From: Natrialbaceae archaeon
GTDB taxonomy: Archaea > Halobacteriota > Halobacteria > Halobacteriales > Natrialbaceae
Length of the DNA: 39,279 bases
Reading direction: 5' to 3'
Assembly: GCA_003559215.1 (NCBI GenBank)
Contig: PWMF01000126.1
Span: 1-39,279 of the forward strand
In this document: in pieces, positions 1-7,509 of the stretch
Layout of the letters: each line of letters begins with the position of its first letter
Position numbering within the stretch: position 1 is the first letter of the stretch
Made by a program: the position numbers and the translations under genes
The notes under the pieces: generated by a model
Databases searched by the model: none
What the model saw: the letters and a program-made list of their open reading frames with translations, nothing else
What the model was told of the DNA's origin: nothing

Positions 1-528
1 GCGGACGCGTCCGCGACCGTCGACGACCTGCACGACCGGATCGACGGCGCGGATGACCGCCTCGAGGACGTGATCGCGGCTCTCGGCTCGCTCGACGCCG
101 ACCGGCTGACGGCGCGTTCGGTCGTCGATCCGGCCGAACTCGAGCCGGGAGTCTCGAAACTCGAAGACGTCGTCAGGGCGCTGGCGGCACTGGTGGCGGG
201 TTTCGAGGCAACGATCGAGGGGTACGAGTCCCTCGAGTGCGGCCGGAAGCGCTCCGAGGAGGGAGAGCACGAACGCGCTCGGGAGGCGTTCAACGAGGCC
301 GAACGGGCGTTCGAGACGGCGACGAAACGGCTCGAGGACGGGAGAGCGCGGGCTCCCGAAACCCTCGACTCGCTGTTCGAGACGGAACTGCGTCGGAACG
401 ATTCTCTCGAGCGAGCCACAGCGGGGTTCGTCGGGGCGACCGATGCGACTCTCGATCGGGATCCGGCGACGGCTCGCAGCCGGCGGGAGGACGCCGAAGC
501 GGAGTTGGAAGCGGCCGATTCGGTCTGA
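1..528 (+). CDS. C-terminal part of a coiled-coil protein (5' end outside window)
   Basis: The reading frame is open from the first base, so the N-terminus lies outside the window; 175 residues remain. They are rich in Glu, Ala, Arg and Asp with heptad-like Leu/Ala spacing (SLDADRL, LEDVVRALAALV, ERAREAFNEAERAFETATKR), which suggests long amphipathic helices or a coiled coil. There is no membrane segment and no catalytic motif in this part. An internal ATG-like start would discard well-formed upstream coding sequence. It ends three bases before the convergent RNA-binding gene. I do not recognise the family; scaffold or stalk roles would be guesses. Confidence 0.7.
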   Translation, partial: ADASATVDDLHDRIDGADDRLEDVIAALGSLDADRLTARSVVDPAELEPGVSKLEDVVRALAALVAGFEATIEGYESLECGRKRSEEGEHERAREAFNEAERAFETATKRLEDGRARAPETLDSLFETELRRNDSLERATAGFVGATDATLDRDPATARSRREDAEAELEAADSV

Positions 529-531
529 TCG

Positions 532-945
532 TCAGGCGTCGACGGGGCGGCCGTCCTCGGTCGGCGGGGCGATGTGATCGATGTAGCTCTCGACGTCCGG
601 CTCCCGGACGCGGACGCGAACGGCGATCTCGCCGAGTTCGTCGGGTTCGCCGACCGAGAAGTTGACCCGATCCTCGAACGCCGCTTGCTTTTTCAGGGCG
701 AACGAGAAGGCGTCGCCCTCGCGGTTCCCGAAGAACTCGCCGCGGGCGGTGTCGAGGATCTCCTGGCGGTGAAGCAGTTCCGAGAAGTGATCCAGCGAGT
801 GGGCCTCGCCCCTGATCTCGCCGAACTCCTCCTCGAGGTCAGCGTTCGGAAAAACGTTCGTGACGGCGTCGGCAACGCGGCTCGTTACCTCGGTGTCGTA
901 CACCGGTGCGGTGATCTCGACGTCGACGCTGTAGATCTCGGTCAT
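532..945 (-). CDS. RNA-binding domain protein (DUF54-like)
   Basis: A 137-residue acidic protein beginning MTEIYSVDVEITAPVY. Its pattern, with beta strands at both ends and the conserved middle around residues 45-75 (RGEAHSLDHFSELLHRQEIL, then TARGEFFGN), fits the archaeal RNA-binding family formerly called DUF54. This family is usually paired with the predicted kinase found upstream here. Its ATG overlaps the TGA of the kinase gene in an ATGA junction at 942-945, so the two are very likely translated together. Longer frames running upstream only overlap the kinase and are rejected. The RNA target is unknown. The assignment rests on family pattern and context, not on catalytic residues. Confidence 0.8.
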   Translation of the reverse strand: MTEIYSVDVEITAPVYDTEVTSRVADAVTNVFPNADLEEEFGEIRGEAHSLDHFSELLHRQEILDTARGEFFGNREGDAFSFALKKQAAFEDRVNFSVGEPDELGEIAVRVRVREPDVESYIDHIAPPTEDGRPVDA

Positions 946-1529
946 GGTTGTCGGGCTTCGGTTTCGGAGTCGTCGGTTTCGGCGGTTCGCTCCCGGATGA
1001 GCGTTCGGATCCGTTCGTGGAACGCCTCGAGCGAGTCGGTGTTCTTGACGACGACGTCGGCGCGATCCATCGCGTCGTCCATCCCGAATCCGCGCTCGCG
1101 CTCGTCGCGTTTCTCGAGGGGTTCGCCGCCGTCGTTTGCGCCGGCGTCCCGTCCGCGCGCGTCGATGCGTTCGGCTCGTACGTCGAAGGGCGCTTCGATG
1201 CTGACGAGTGTGAACGCATCGCCGAACCGATCCTCGAAGGTGTCGACCTCGACGTCCGACCGGATTCCGTCGACCAGTACGGCGTCGTGATCCTCGAGGC
1301 GGTCGGCGATCATCGGCAGCGAGCGTTCGGCGATCGCCGCCGGACCGTTCTCCTCGCGCAGCGCCTGGGCGACGCCCCCGTGGTCTTTGGCGGGATCTAG
1401 CCCGCGGTCGGCCGTCTCCTGGCGGACGACATCGCCCATCGTCACGACGGGAATCCCTTCCTCGCGCGCGACGGTGGCGGCCTCGCCCTTGCCGCTTCCG
1501 GGCAGTCCCACCGTTCCGATGACGTGCAT
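942..1529 (-). CDS. UPF0200-type P-loop nucleotide kinase
   Basis: 195 residues with a clear Walker A motif at residues 8-15 (GLPGSGKG) near the N-terminus, followed by a helix and TMGDVVRQE, as in adenylate-kinase and dephospho-CoA-kinase folds. Later blocks VLVDGIRSDVEVDTF and ADVVVKNTDSLEAFHERI are typical of the archaeal UPF0200 family, whose substrate is not established. The ATG at 1529 was chosen because CTTATGC, a TATA-like element on this strand, sits about 25-30 bases upstream, fitting a leaderless mRNA. It overlaps the downstream RNA-binding gene by four bases. A dephospho-CoA kinase role is possible but unproven. Confidence 0.85.
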   Translation of the reverse strand: MHVIGTVGLPGSGKGEAATVAREEGIPVVTMGDVVRQETADRGLDPAKDHGGVAQALREENGPAAIAERSLPMIADRLEDHDAVLVDGIRSDVEVDTFEDRFGDAFTLVSIEAPFDVRAERIDARGRDAGANDGGEPLEKRDERERGFGMDDAMDRADVVVKNTDSLEAFHERIRTLIRERTAETDDSETEARQP

Positions 1530-1898
1530 CGAACGAACGTACCGTCGAGACGTGCATAAGGGCTGTGTTCGCCGCGGGCGACGATCGAAACCCCGGTCAA
1601 CCGCGGGCTTCGATCCCGGTTGCTGTGAAACAACCTCATTATGAACCGGTGTAGCCCCTACTTTACACCGCCATCTGGCGGGAGCACAGCGACCCTCGAA
1701 GGGAGATCGGAGCACTCAGTCCGAGTAACGAAGCCAGGGCGCGGACCGTCCGTGCTTTCAGTTCCGAAACAGCGGGCGTATTCGCAACCGTTTATCGAGT
1801 CGAACTGGTCACCTCAGAACTCATTTAAATCGAAACCAACCGTCGAAACGGAGTGTACCCGTTATTTACTAGCCCGGTCTCTGAAACGGACGCGTACT
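1530..1898. other. Divergent intergenic region with several TATA-like boxes
   Basis: About 370 bases between the divergent kinase gene and the acidic lipoprotein gene. I see no convincing coding sequence. AT-rich elements face the lipoprotein: GTTTATC near 1790, CATTTAAATC near 1823 and TTATTTA at 1862-1868; the last lies 31-37 bases before the ATG and is the best basal promoter. Several boxes could mean alternative promoters or regulator sites. A CATTATG near 1636 has no gene at a suitable distance. Confidence 0.5.
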
Positions 1899-2366
1899 AT
1901 GGCAAAACTCGATAGACGGAAATTCACGATGGCGGTCGGTGCTGGTATGGTTGCGGCAATCGCTGGCTGTGCCGACGACGAAGAGGACGACGACCTCGAG
2001 GACGATCCCGAAGAGAACGGGATGGATGACGAGAACGGCATGGACGACGAGAACGGCATGGATGACGAGGACGACGGCCTCGACGACGAGGACGACGACC
2101 TCGAAGACGATGATGACGCCATGGATGACGAGGACGACGACCTCGAAGACGACGACGCCATGGATGACGAGGACGACGACCTCGAAGACGACGACGCCAT
2201 GGATGACGAGGACGACGACCTCGAAGACGACGACGCCATGGATGACGAGGACGACGGCCTCGAAGACGACGATGACGACGTCATGGACGACGAGGACGAC
2301 GACCTCGAAGACGATGACGACGTCATGGACGACGACGAGGACGACGACGGTCTCGGGGACGACTGA
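1899..2366 (+). CDS. Asp/Glu tandem-repeat lipoprotein
   Basis: 155 residues. The first 24 form a Tat-type lipoprotein signal: twin arginine in LDRRKFTM, a short hydrophobic stretch and lipobox IAGC with Cys24 as the predicted lipid anchor. Everything after it is almost only Asp, Glu, Met, Leu, Ala, Asn and Gly, built from repeats of the form MDDEDDDLEDDDA. Four ATG-started units recur exactly every 39 bases (2121, 2160, 2199, 2238), then drift to 45 and 42. No folded domain is visible. The upstream frame from 1641 is rejected because the TATA box at 1862-1868 fits the 1899 start. A surface polyanion, for example binding cations, is an inference. Confidence 0.75.
   Translation: MAKLDRRKFTMAVGAGMVAAIAGCADDEEDDDLEDDPEENGMDDENGMDDENGMDDEDDGLDDEDDDLEDDDDAMDDEDDDLEDDDAMDDEDDDLEDDDAMDDEDDDLEDDDAMDDEDDGLEDDDDDVMDDEDDDLEDDDDVMDDDEDDDGLGDD
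2009..2345 (+). repeat. Tandem repeat, 39-base core period, coding for Asp-rich units
   Basis: The core units begin at the ATG codons 2121, 2160, 2199 and 2238 and are nearly identical at DNA level; shorter 15-base units encoding NGMDDE precede them around 2022-2065. Later units expand by one or two Asp codons. This is the pattern of replication slippage in a coding minisatellite, so copy number may differ between strains. Confidence 0.85.
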
Positions 2367-2563
2367 GCAGGCTGACGCAGTGGGCTGACGTCAGTTTGGG
2401 TCTTCCCTTTTCGACCTTCGAGCTGTTCGAACCGACAGCTGCTCGTGTAGCGCGAGTCTCCGGTGTGACGTTCGACCACCGGGAACCATGGTGTGTCACG
2501 GCAGCGGGGCGACGTGGTGGTCGCTATCCGCGCGCTTTTGACGGACGACCGAATCCCAACCGC

Positions 2564-2569
2564 TTATAT
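2564..2569 (+). promoter_or_regulatory. TATA box of tRNA-Arg
   Basis: TTATAT within CCGCTTATATCGC ends 26 bases before the first base of the mature tRNA, the usual archaeal distance. Confidence 0.7.
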
Positions 2570-2594
2570 CGCTCGATGGATGACTCGTACTCGA

Positions 2595-2669
2595 GGGCAC
2601 GTAGCTCAGTCCGGAAAGAGCGTCGGACTTCTAATCCGACGGTCGTGGGTTCAAATCCCATCGTGCCCG
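2595..2669 (+). tRNA. tRNA-Arg (anticodon TCT)
   Basis: A full cloverleaf can be drawn. The acceptor stem GGGCACG pairs with CGTGCCC, D stem GCTC with GAGC, anticodon stem TCGGA with TCCGA around loop CTTCTAA, and T stem GTGGG with CCCAT-type partner around TTCAAAT. Bases 34-36 are TCT, which reads AGA. No CCA is encoded and there is no intron. Two imperfect copies of its 3' portion lie downstream. Confidence 0.95.
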
Positions 2670-2748
2670 TGCAGCGAATGAAGTGAGCGAACCGGTACTT
2701 GGGAGCTGAATTAGACCGAGGTTCTGCGCTTCGCGCAGGTTCCCGGGC

Positions 2749-2772
2749 GTGGTTCAAATCCCATTGTGCCCG
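2749..2772 (+). repeat. Degenerate copy of the tRNA-Arg 3' end (copy 1)
   Basis: GTGGTTCAAATCCCATTGTG followed by CCCG differs from the tRNA-Arg T-arm and acceptor 3' strand (2645-2669) at only a couple of positions, but no D arm or anticodon arm precedes it. It begins 104 bases after the corresponding point of the true tRNA. This is the form of an attachment-site scar left by integrative elements that use tRNA 3' ends, or of a decayed tandem duplication. Confidence 0.7.
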
Positions 2773-2860
2773 CTGATTCTGCGACGAACAAACGCGAGGA
2801 CCGAATCACGAACCGAGATGGGTTTGAAACAGAGACCGTCGAGCGAAACGAGCCGTTCGC

Positions 2861-2884
2861 GTGATTCAAATCCCACTGCGTCCG
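2861..2884 (+). repeat. Degenerate copy of the tRNA-Arg 3' end (copy 2)
   Basis: GTGATTCAAATCCCACTGCG followed by TCCG is a more diverged copy, 112 bases after copy 1. Similarity between copies 1 and 2 continues past the tRNA end (GCTGATTCTGCGACGAA against GCCGATCTTGCGAGGAA). The successive divergence suggests two events of different age. Confidence 0.6.
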
Positions 2885-3236
2885 CCGATCTTGCGAGGAA
2901 TCAGTGTATCCGCGGAGCTCTGCGACCTGTCCGACACCACTGATCGACACCAGTTGTACCATTACGAACGATTTGACAACCGGATAAACCCGACACAAGC
3001 CCTAACTATATAGGCATTCGAAGGCGCGGGTATCGGCGTCGGCCACTGTTTCGAGACGGTGTCGGTCGCGCTCGAGCCAACCGCACGAACGACGACCGGC
3101 CATTCGCGTTCGGTACTCGTGGTAGGATTCGCGATCACCGTAACCGGTTCGATCGACCCCCGTGACTCGATCGCGGTGACGGCCGTCACCGGCCCCGAAA
3201 CCCGATTTAGGGCTCGATTTACAACGAACCAGCGCG
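2885..3236. other. Gene-poor segment after the tRNA copies
   Basis: No convincing gene. A 75-codon frame on the minus strand (2962-3189) has plausible composition but no start context and no family I know. TATATAG at about 3008-3014 is AT-rich but drives nothing obvious. The segment is probably decayed accessory DNA between the attachment-like repeats and the transposon remnant. Confidence 0.4.
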
Positions 3237-3455
3237 AAAGCTCACGACTTCAGTCCTGGAATGAAGCGCGTGAGCTTGATTTGGCATCCTCCCGTACAGT
3301 TAGATGCCGAGTCCGAGGCAAGCCCACCAAAGCCACTGTCTCGGCCCAAAACCCCGGCATCCGACCGGGGAACTCCCACGTGGGGATGCCCGTCTGTGGC
3401 GGGCGCTGGTCTGTGGCCGGCAGAACCCCACGACTGCAGTCGTGGGAGAAGTCAG
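3237..3455 (+). mobile_element. IS200/IS605-like non-autonomous remnant (PATE-like)
   Basis: About 220 bases with no transposase but strong foldback structure. At the left, AAGCTCACG (3238-3246) pairs with CGTGAGCTT (3269-3277). At the right is the perfect palindrome 3427-3446 (CCCACGAC, TGCA, GTCGTGGG) followed by GAGAAGTCA. Haloarchaeal IS200/IS605 elements end in subterminal hairpins of this CCACGACT.CAGTCGTGG type, and palindrome-bearing derivatives without tnpA/tnpB are known as PATEs. Between them lie further GC hairpins: CCCCGG/CCGGGG (3352-3370), CCCACGTGGG (3375-3384), GCCCG/CGGGC (3388-3404), resembling the structured guide-RNA region near TnpB right ends. Exact ends are uncertain. 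Confidence 0.55.
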
Positions 3456-3528
3456 ACCGCCGGTTCAATACCGGGTAACGACACTGTGCAGGCCACCGAT
3501 ACAACTTCCTCGAGGCGCTCTCACGGGT

Positions 3529-4698
3529 ATGAACGAGACGATCGCCGCCGTGGACACGTTCGCCGAACAGGCCCGACGGCGCGCGGAAACCGAGCAGGAG
3601 GCCGTCGAATGGGCCGTCGACGAACTCCGATCCGAGATCGACGACCGGGGAGTCGACCTCGAGCCCCTACTCGAGTACGCTCGGCGAAGCCGCGAGAGCC
3701 TGCCGGATCGCCATCGCCGAGCCTACGAGGCGATGGCCGCGGCGTTCGACGTCGATCCGGCTGTCTACGAGGCGTACGTCTTCGCGTACTCCGAACTCTG
3801 CGAGGAGTTGGCCGACGGACGGGGGCGCTCGGAGAAGAACCCGAAGGGGTGTACGAACGTGCTCGTCGCCCCGCCGGATTCCGAACCGCCCGCCGACGCG
3901 GGATCTAATTCGGTGATCGGCGGACCGCTCGTCCTCAAGAACCGGGACATCGCGGGTCGAGGAACCCGTCCGAAGTCGATCGTCGAGCAGCCGTCGATCG
4001 GCGACTACTACGGGTTTCTGACGGTCGACACCTGCGGAACGATCTCGATCTTCAAGGGAGTCAACGATCGGGGACTGGTCGCGGCGAACACCTACATCGA
4101 CAGCGAGCGAGACGACGTCGACCCCGAGGAACAGCTCCGGAACGGAACCGTCATCCGGATCGTGTTAGAAGAGTGTGCCACCGTCGAAGAAGCCCGGTCG
4201 CTGCTCGAGTCCCTCCCGACCCGTCAGCTGTGCGGACAAACGCTGTTTCTCGCCGACGAAGCCGATGCCGTCTTACTCGAGGTCGATCCGGTCGCCGAGC
4301 GAATCGCCGTCGACGACGCGCCCGTCGTGGCCCGAACGAACCACTTCGTGCTGTCGTCGTCGACCGAGACCGAGAGTTCGACCAGGCGGCGACGCAGGGC
4401 GCTGTCGCTGCTCGAGGACGAGGAGCCTCCTGACCGGGAGGACCTGTGGACGGTCGCGCAGGATCACGAGAACGGCCCCGGCGACGATTCGATCTGCCGA
4501 CATCCGGAGCCTGAAACGGACGAACCGCACGCGTTCGGCCAGCTGACGACCGCGAGTGCGGCCGTCTTCGAGGGCGGTACGCCGGAGCTCGAGGTCGCGA
4601 CGGGCAACCCCTGTACGGGACGACGAGCGCGATGGTCCTTCGGCGACGAGATCCCGACGGATCTCCGAACCGGGGGGCGATGGCTCGAGCGACGGTAG
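3529..4698 (+). CDS. C45 family autoproteolytic acyltransferase/hydrolase-like protein
   Basis: 389 residues. A helical N-terminal part (1-105) leads to NPKGCTNVLV, where Cys108 after Gly fits the N-terminal nucleophile exposed by self-cleavage in peptidase family C45 (isopenicillin N acyltransferase fold, Ntn hydrolase). VLKNRDI at about residue 137 matches the strand carrying the conserved Asn/Arg-Asp of Ntn hydrolases, and TISIFKGVNDRGLVAANTY continues the core. Near the C-terminus NPCTGRRARW fits the family end. There is no signal peptide. Substrate is unknown; C45 relatives act on amide bonds of small acylated molecules. Longer upstream starts run through the transposon remnant and are rejected. 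It converges with the GCS2 ligase gene 39 bases away. Confidence 0.8.
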   Translation: MNETIAAVDTFAEQARRRAETEQEAVEWAVDELRSEIDDRGVDLEPLLEYARRSRESLPDRHRRAYEAMAAAFDVDPAVYEAYVFAYSELCEELADGRGRSEKNPKGCTNVLVAPPDSEPPADAGSNSVIGGPLVLKNRDIAGRGTRPKSIVEQPSIGDYYGFLTVDTCGTISIFKGVNDRGLVAANTYIDSERDDVDPEEQLRNGTVIRIVLEECATVEEARSLLESLPTRQLCGQTLFLADEADAVLLEVDPVAERIAVDDAPVVARTNHFVLSSSTETESSTRRRRRALSLLEDEEPPDREDLWTVAQDHENGPGDDSICRHPEPETDEPHAFGQLTTASAAVFEGGTPELEVATGNPCTGRRARWSFGDEIPTDLRTGGRWLERR

Positions 4699-4737
4699 CC
4701 ACTGTCCCTCGTCGAGCAGGAGCCGACAAAATCGGGT

Positions 4738-5823
4738 TCAGGCCCGTACGCGCGATCGATCGAGATCGGTCTCGAGCTGTCTCGCGGCCTCGAGTCGCAG
4801 CCGCTTTGCCCGGCGTTTCGTCAGTCGCGAACCTGGCAGCTGATCCGCGAACGGATCGTACTCGTCGGGGGAAAAGCCCAGCTCCTGCAGGTAGCGTCGC
4901 ACGCTCGAGCTCTCGAGACCGTCGTGGATCGCCGCGTCGGTGACCGTTTCGACGGTTTCGAACTCGGGGAGGGGCATCTCCTCGCCGGTGGCGTCGGCCG
5001 ACGGCTCGGCACCGTCGACGACCGTTCCGCGAGCGTCCGCATGCGTGACGATCGATCGAACCGCTTCGGCCAGTTGAAGCACCTGACTCGGTAGGGCTGC
5101 GTCCGGCGAGCGCCACTCGACCGTCGGCATCGCCTTCCGTAGCCGAACCGGGGTCCAGACCGCGTCGTAGGGATCGAACTCGTCGTCGAACTCGTCCGGT
5201 TCGACGCCCCGCTCGAGGGCGCGCTCGCGGAACTTCTCGTAGGCGTCCTCGATGCGTTGCTCCCACTCGCCGACGCTGTCGACGTAGGGCCAGAGCTGGC
5301 CCTGCTCCGGACAGGCGTCGTAACACGAGCGTCGGTAGAGGTACGGGCGTGCACACGCGGCGATCCGCTCGCCGCGGTAGTGCGACGAACTGTTGACGAG
5401 GGTGAACGCGGGGTCGATCGCCGTCAGGGCGTTGAGCTGATCGGCGACGTTCGACTGCTCGAAGTGCATGTGGGTGCCGGCACAGACGCGGGCGTCGTCG
5501 AACGTCGGCCCCACGATCCGGCGCTGGAGCGCGGTCCCTCGCTTCTCCCGGTACGGTATTTCGGCCGGCGAGGCGTACAGCGGGGTCGCCAGCGGAACGA
5601 GTCGCTTGTCCCGTGTGCGTGCCGCATCGACGACGCGCTCGATCCGACCGAGGAACTCCTCGCGGAGTTCGGTCATCGACGTACACGGGGTGGTCTTGAT
5701 CTCGAGCATCGGCTCGACGAACTCGGGGTCGATCCCCTCCGCGACGTCGAGCAGTGTTCCGGGTGGTACCAGGTCGCCGTCGTCGTCGACGACCCAGTAC
5801 TCCACCTCGAGGCTGGTTTTCAT
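4738..5823 (-). CDS. gshA: Glutamate-cysteine ligase (GCS2 family)
   Basis: 361 residues starting MKTSLEVEYWVVDDDG. The family marks are the glutamate-containing first strand (LEVEYW, residues 5-10), the GTHMHFE motif at 116-122, a Tyr/Arg-rich middle (HYRGERIAACARPYLYRR) and VEWRSPDA near residue 253, as in the GCS2 carboxylate-amine ligase family. Halophilic archaea use gamma-glutamylcysteine as their main small thiol, and this family supplies the ligase, forming it from Glu, Cys and ATP in the cytoplasm. Length is normal. A second possibility is a YbdK-like ligase with another amine substrate; the sequence alone does not decide. No clear TATA box at leaderless distance was found. Confidence 0.8.
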   Translation of the reverse strand: MKTSLEVEYWVVDDDGDLVPPGTLLDVAEGIDPEFVEPMLEIKTTPCTSMTELREEFLGRIERVVDAARTRDKRLVPLATPLYASPAEIPYREKRGTALQRRIVGPTFDDARVCAGTHMHFEQSNVADQLNALTAIDPAFTLVNSSSHYRGERIAACARPYLYRRSCYDACPEQGQLWPYVDSVGEWEQRIEDAYEKFRERALERGVEPDEFDDEFDPYDAVWTPVRLRKAMPTVEWRSPDAALPSQVLQLAEAVRSIVTHADARGTVVDGAEPSADATGEEMPLPEFETVETVTDAAIHDGLESSSVRRYLQELGFSPDEYDPFADQLPGSRLTKRRAKRLRLEAARQLETDLDRSRVRA

Positions 5824-6124
5824 AGGGGGTCTCCGTTGAACTGCGGTCGTTCGGCCCTCGGGCAGGTTGTCGTCGGGCCGGCGCTGTAGTCGGACGCGGT
5901 CCGTCGAACCGTCGGACGATGTCCTTTTTTCGCTCCGGGTAGCGGCTAAGCCAGTCCGTCGTGAACCGCTTGAGCCTGCATATCAAGGGAAACTACATCG
6001 TTTCAAGCCGAATCTGCGCCACGATACGGAGTAGTGCTCGAGTGCGAGCCGTCGCTCTCGGCGATGGTCGCCCGTTCCTGAACGTTGGGTCGGGGCTTAT
6101 TCGCCCTCGGCCCCTTCCTCCGGT
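5824..6124. other. Divergent intergenic region
   Basis: About 300 bases between the ligase gene and the cupredoxin gene. CTTATTC at about 6094-6100 lies 25-31 bases before the cupredoxin ATG and is its likely TATA box. For the minus strand, GATATGCAG near 5980 is a weak candidate, which would leave a long leader. I see no gene here. Confidence 0.45.
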
Positions 6125-6628
6125 ATGGCCGCAGTCGGGACGAATAGACGGAGAGTGCTTTCGACGCTCGCTACTGCTGGAGCGGTCCTCGCGGCCGGCT
6201 GCGTCGGGTCCGACGAGGAAGCGGAAGACGACGGCGACGAGCCGATCGTCGACGAGGCAGAAACCCTCGAGAACGACACCGATCCCGACGCGTGGCGAGA
6301 GGTCGCGGAGATCCGCCTCGACGCCCACGTCGGCGGCTGGGTCGGGGTCGACCCGCCCCACATCGACCGCGTCGAGAATCCGACGCTGGTGTTGTTCGAG
6401 AGCCGATCGTACGAAATAACCGTCGAGAACCGGGACAACGTGAAACACAACTTGGCGATCTGGGACGCCGAGGACGACCGGATCGAGGAGTACGCGACCG
6501 ACGTCGTCGCCGACGTCGGAACCGTCGAGACGCTCTCGTTTACCGCGACGACGGAGATGACGACCTATATCTGCGAACATCAGCCCAGGATTCAGCTCGG
6601 CGATCTCGAGATCGTCGCCGACGAGTAA
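6125..6628 (+). CDS. Cupredoxin-domain (halocyanin-like) lipoprotein
   Basis: 167 residues. Tat lipoprotein signal with RRR at 8-10 and lipobox LAAGC, Cys26 as anchor, then an acidic linker and one cupredoxin-like domain (about 85-167). Copper-site candidates are His108 (NVKHNLAIW), Cys150 and His152 (YICEHQ). The position where halocyanins have the axial Met appears to be Gln157 in PRIQLG, and His is two rather than three residues after Cys, so the site is unusual or may not bind copper normally. It would sit on the outer face of the membrane as an electron carrier. It is a single gene with its own promoter, followed 89 bases later by an SDR gene. Confidence 0.75.
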   Translation: MAAVGTNRRRVLSTLATAGAVLAAGCVGSDEEAEDDGDEPIVDEAETLENDTDPDAWREVAEIRLDAHVGGWVGVDPPHIDRVENPTLVLFESRSYEITVENRDNVKHNLAIWDAEDDRIEEYATDVVADVGTVETLSFTATTEMTTYICEHQPRIQLGDLEIVADE

Positions 6629-6717
6629 CGTCTCGCGCCTTCCGTCCGACGAGAGGGTTCAGCGTTCGTGACTGACCGGACCAACGCTTAGTAGCAGGTC
6701 GTAGTAGGCGGCGTGCC

Positions 6718-7491
6718 ATGTGTGCACTACTCACCGGTGAAGTAGCGATCGTTACAGGCGGCTCGAGCGGCATCGGACGCGCGATCTCCCGGCGGTTCGC
6801 AGCGGAGGGAGCCGACGTCGTCGTCGCGGACGTCCAGGAGTTGCCCCGGGAGGGAGACGGGCCGACCCACGAACTGATCGAGGCGGAGACCGACGCGCGA
6901 GCGAGGTTCGTCGAGTGCGACGTCTCGAACCCCGCGAACCTCGAGGACGCCGTCGAGGAGACCGAGGCGTTCGGCGGCGTCACCACGATGGTGAACAACG
7001 CGGGGATCTTCCACGGCGAGGAGTTCCTCGAGGTCGAGGAGGCCGAGTTCGACCGGATGATGGACGTCAATGTCAAGGGTGTCTACTTTGGTGCCCAGGC
7101 CGCCGCGAAACGGATGGCCGACGCCGACGGCGGTTCGATCATCAACCTCTCCTCGGTCGCCGGGCTCGAGGGATCCGGCGAGTTCGTCACCTACTGCGGA
7201 GCGAAGGGTGCGGTCAGGCTGCTCACGTACGCGATGGCGGCGAAGCTCGGTCCCGCAGGGATCCGGGTGAACGCCATCCACCCCGGCCTGATCGAGACGT
7301 CGATGACGACCGACGACTACGCCATTATCGGCACCGACGCAGAGGCGGACTTTCTCGAGGCGATCCCGGCCCGCCGCGCGGGCCAACCAGCGGATATCGC
7401 CGACGCCGCGGTTTACCTCGCGAGCGACCTCTCGAGTTACGTCACCGGCGAGTCGCTGACGGTCGACGGGGGGATGAGTAACACGCAGTGA
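6718..7491 (+). CDS. SDR family NAD(P)-dependent oxidoreductase
   Basis: 257 residues, the normal length for a classical short-chain dehydrogenase. The cofactor motif TGGSSGIG is at 13-20, NNAG at 93-96, catalytic Ser in INLSSVAG near 145, and Tyr159/Lys163 in YCGAK. The C-terminal SSYVTGESLTVDGGM is typical. Asp38 after the second strand (VVVADV) suggests a preference for NAD over NADP, an inference from the Rossmann rule. Substrate is not deducible. CTTAGTA at about 6687-6693 is a TATA-like box 25-31 bases before the ATG. It converges with the stress-protein gene, 18 bases apart. Confidence 0.9.
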   Translation: MCALLTGEVAIVTGGSSGIGRAISRRFAAEGADVVVADVQELPREGDGPTHELIEAETDARARFVECDVSNPANLEDAVEETEAFGGVTTMVNNAGIFHGEEFLEVEEAEFDRMMDVNVKGVYFGAQAAAKRMADADGGSIINLSSVAGLEGSGEFVTYCGAKGAVRLLTYAMAAKLGPAGIRVNAIHPGLIETSMTTDDYAIIGTDAEADFLEAIPARRAGQPADIADAAVYLASDLSSYVTGESLTVDGGMSNTQ

Positions 7492-7509
7492 CCATCGGCG
7501 TCGCGACCG

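Noticed and set aside
2962..3189. 75-codon minus-strand frame between the tRNA copies and the transposon remnant
   Set aside because: Starts with a weak GTG, has no promoter at a good distance and no recognisable domain. It may be decayed accessory DNA.
3059..3478. Plus-strand frame running through the transposon-like segment
   Set aside because: It translates the hairpins (RLQSWNEARELD and RLQSWEKSD arise from two halves of similar foldbacks), so the apparent repeat reflects DNA structure, not a protein.
3301..3480. Complete tnpB gene in the IS605-like region
   Set aside because: No RuvC-like motif or zinc finger can be read in any frame, and the segment is only about 220 bases long.
4151..5986. 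611-codon minus-strand frame rich in Arg
   Set aside because: It is the arginine-rich shadow of the gshA gene and part of the C45 gene; GC-rich halophile DNA produces long shadow frames of this kind.
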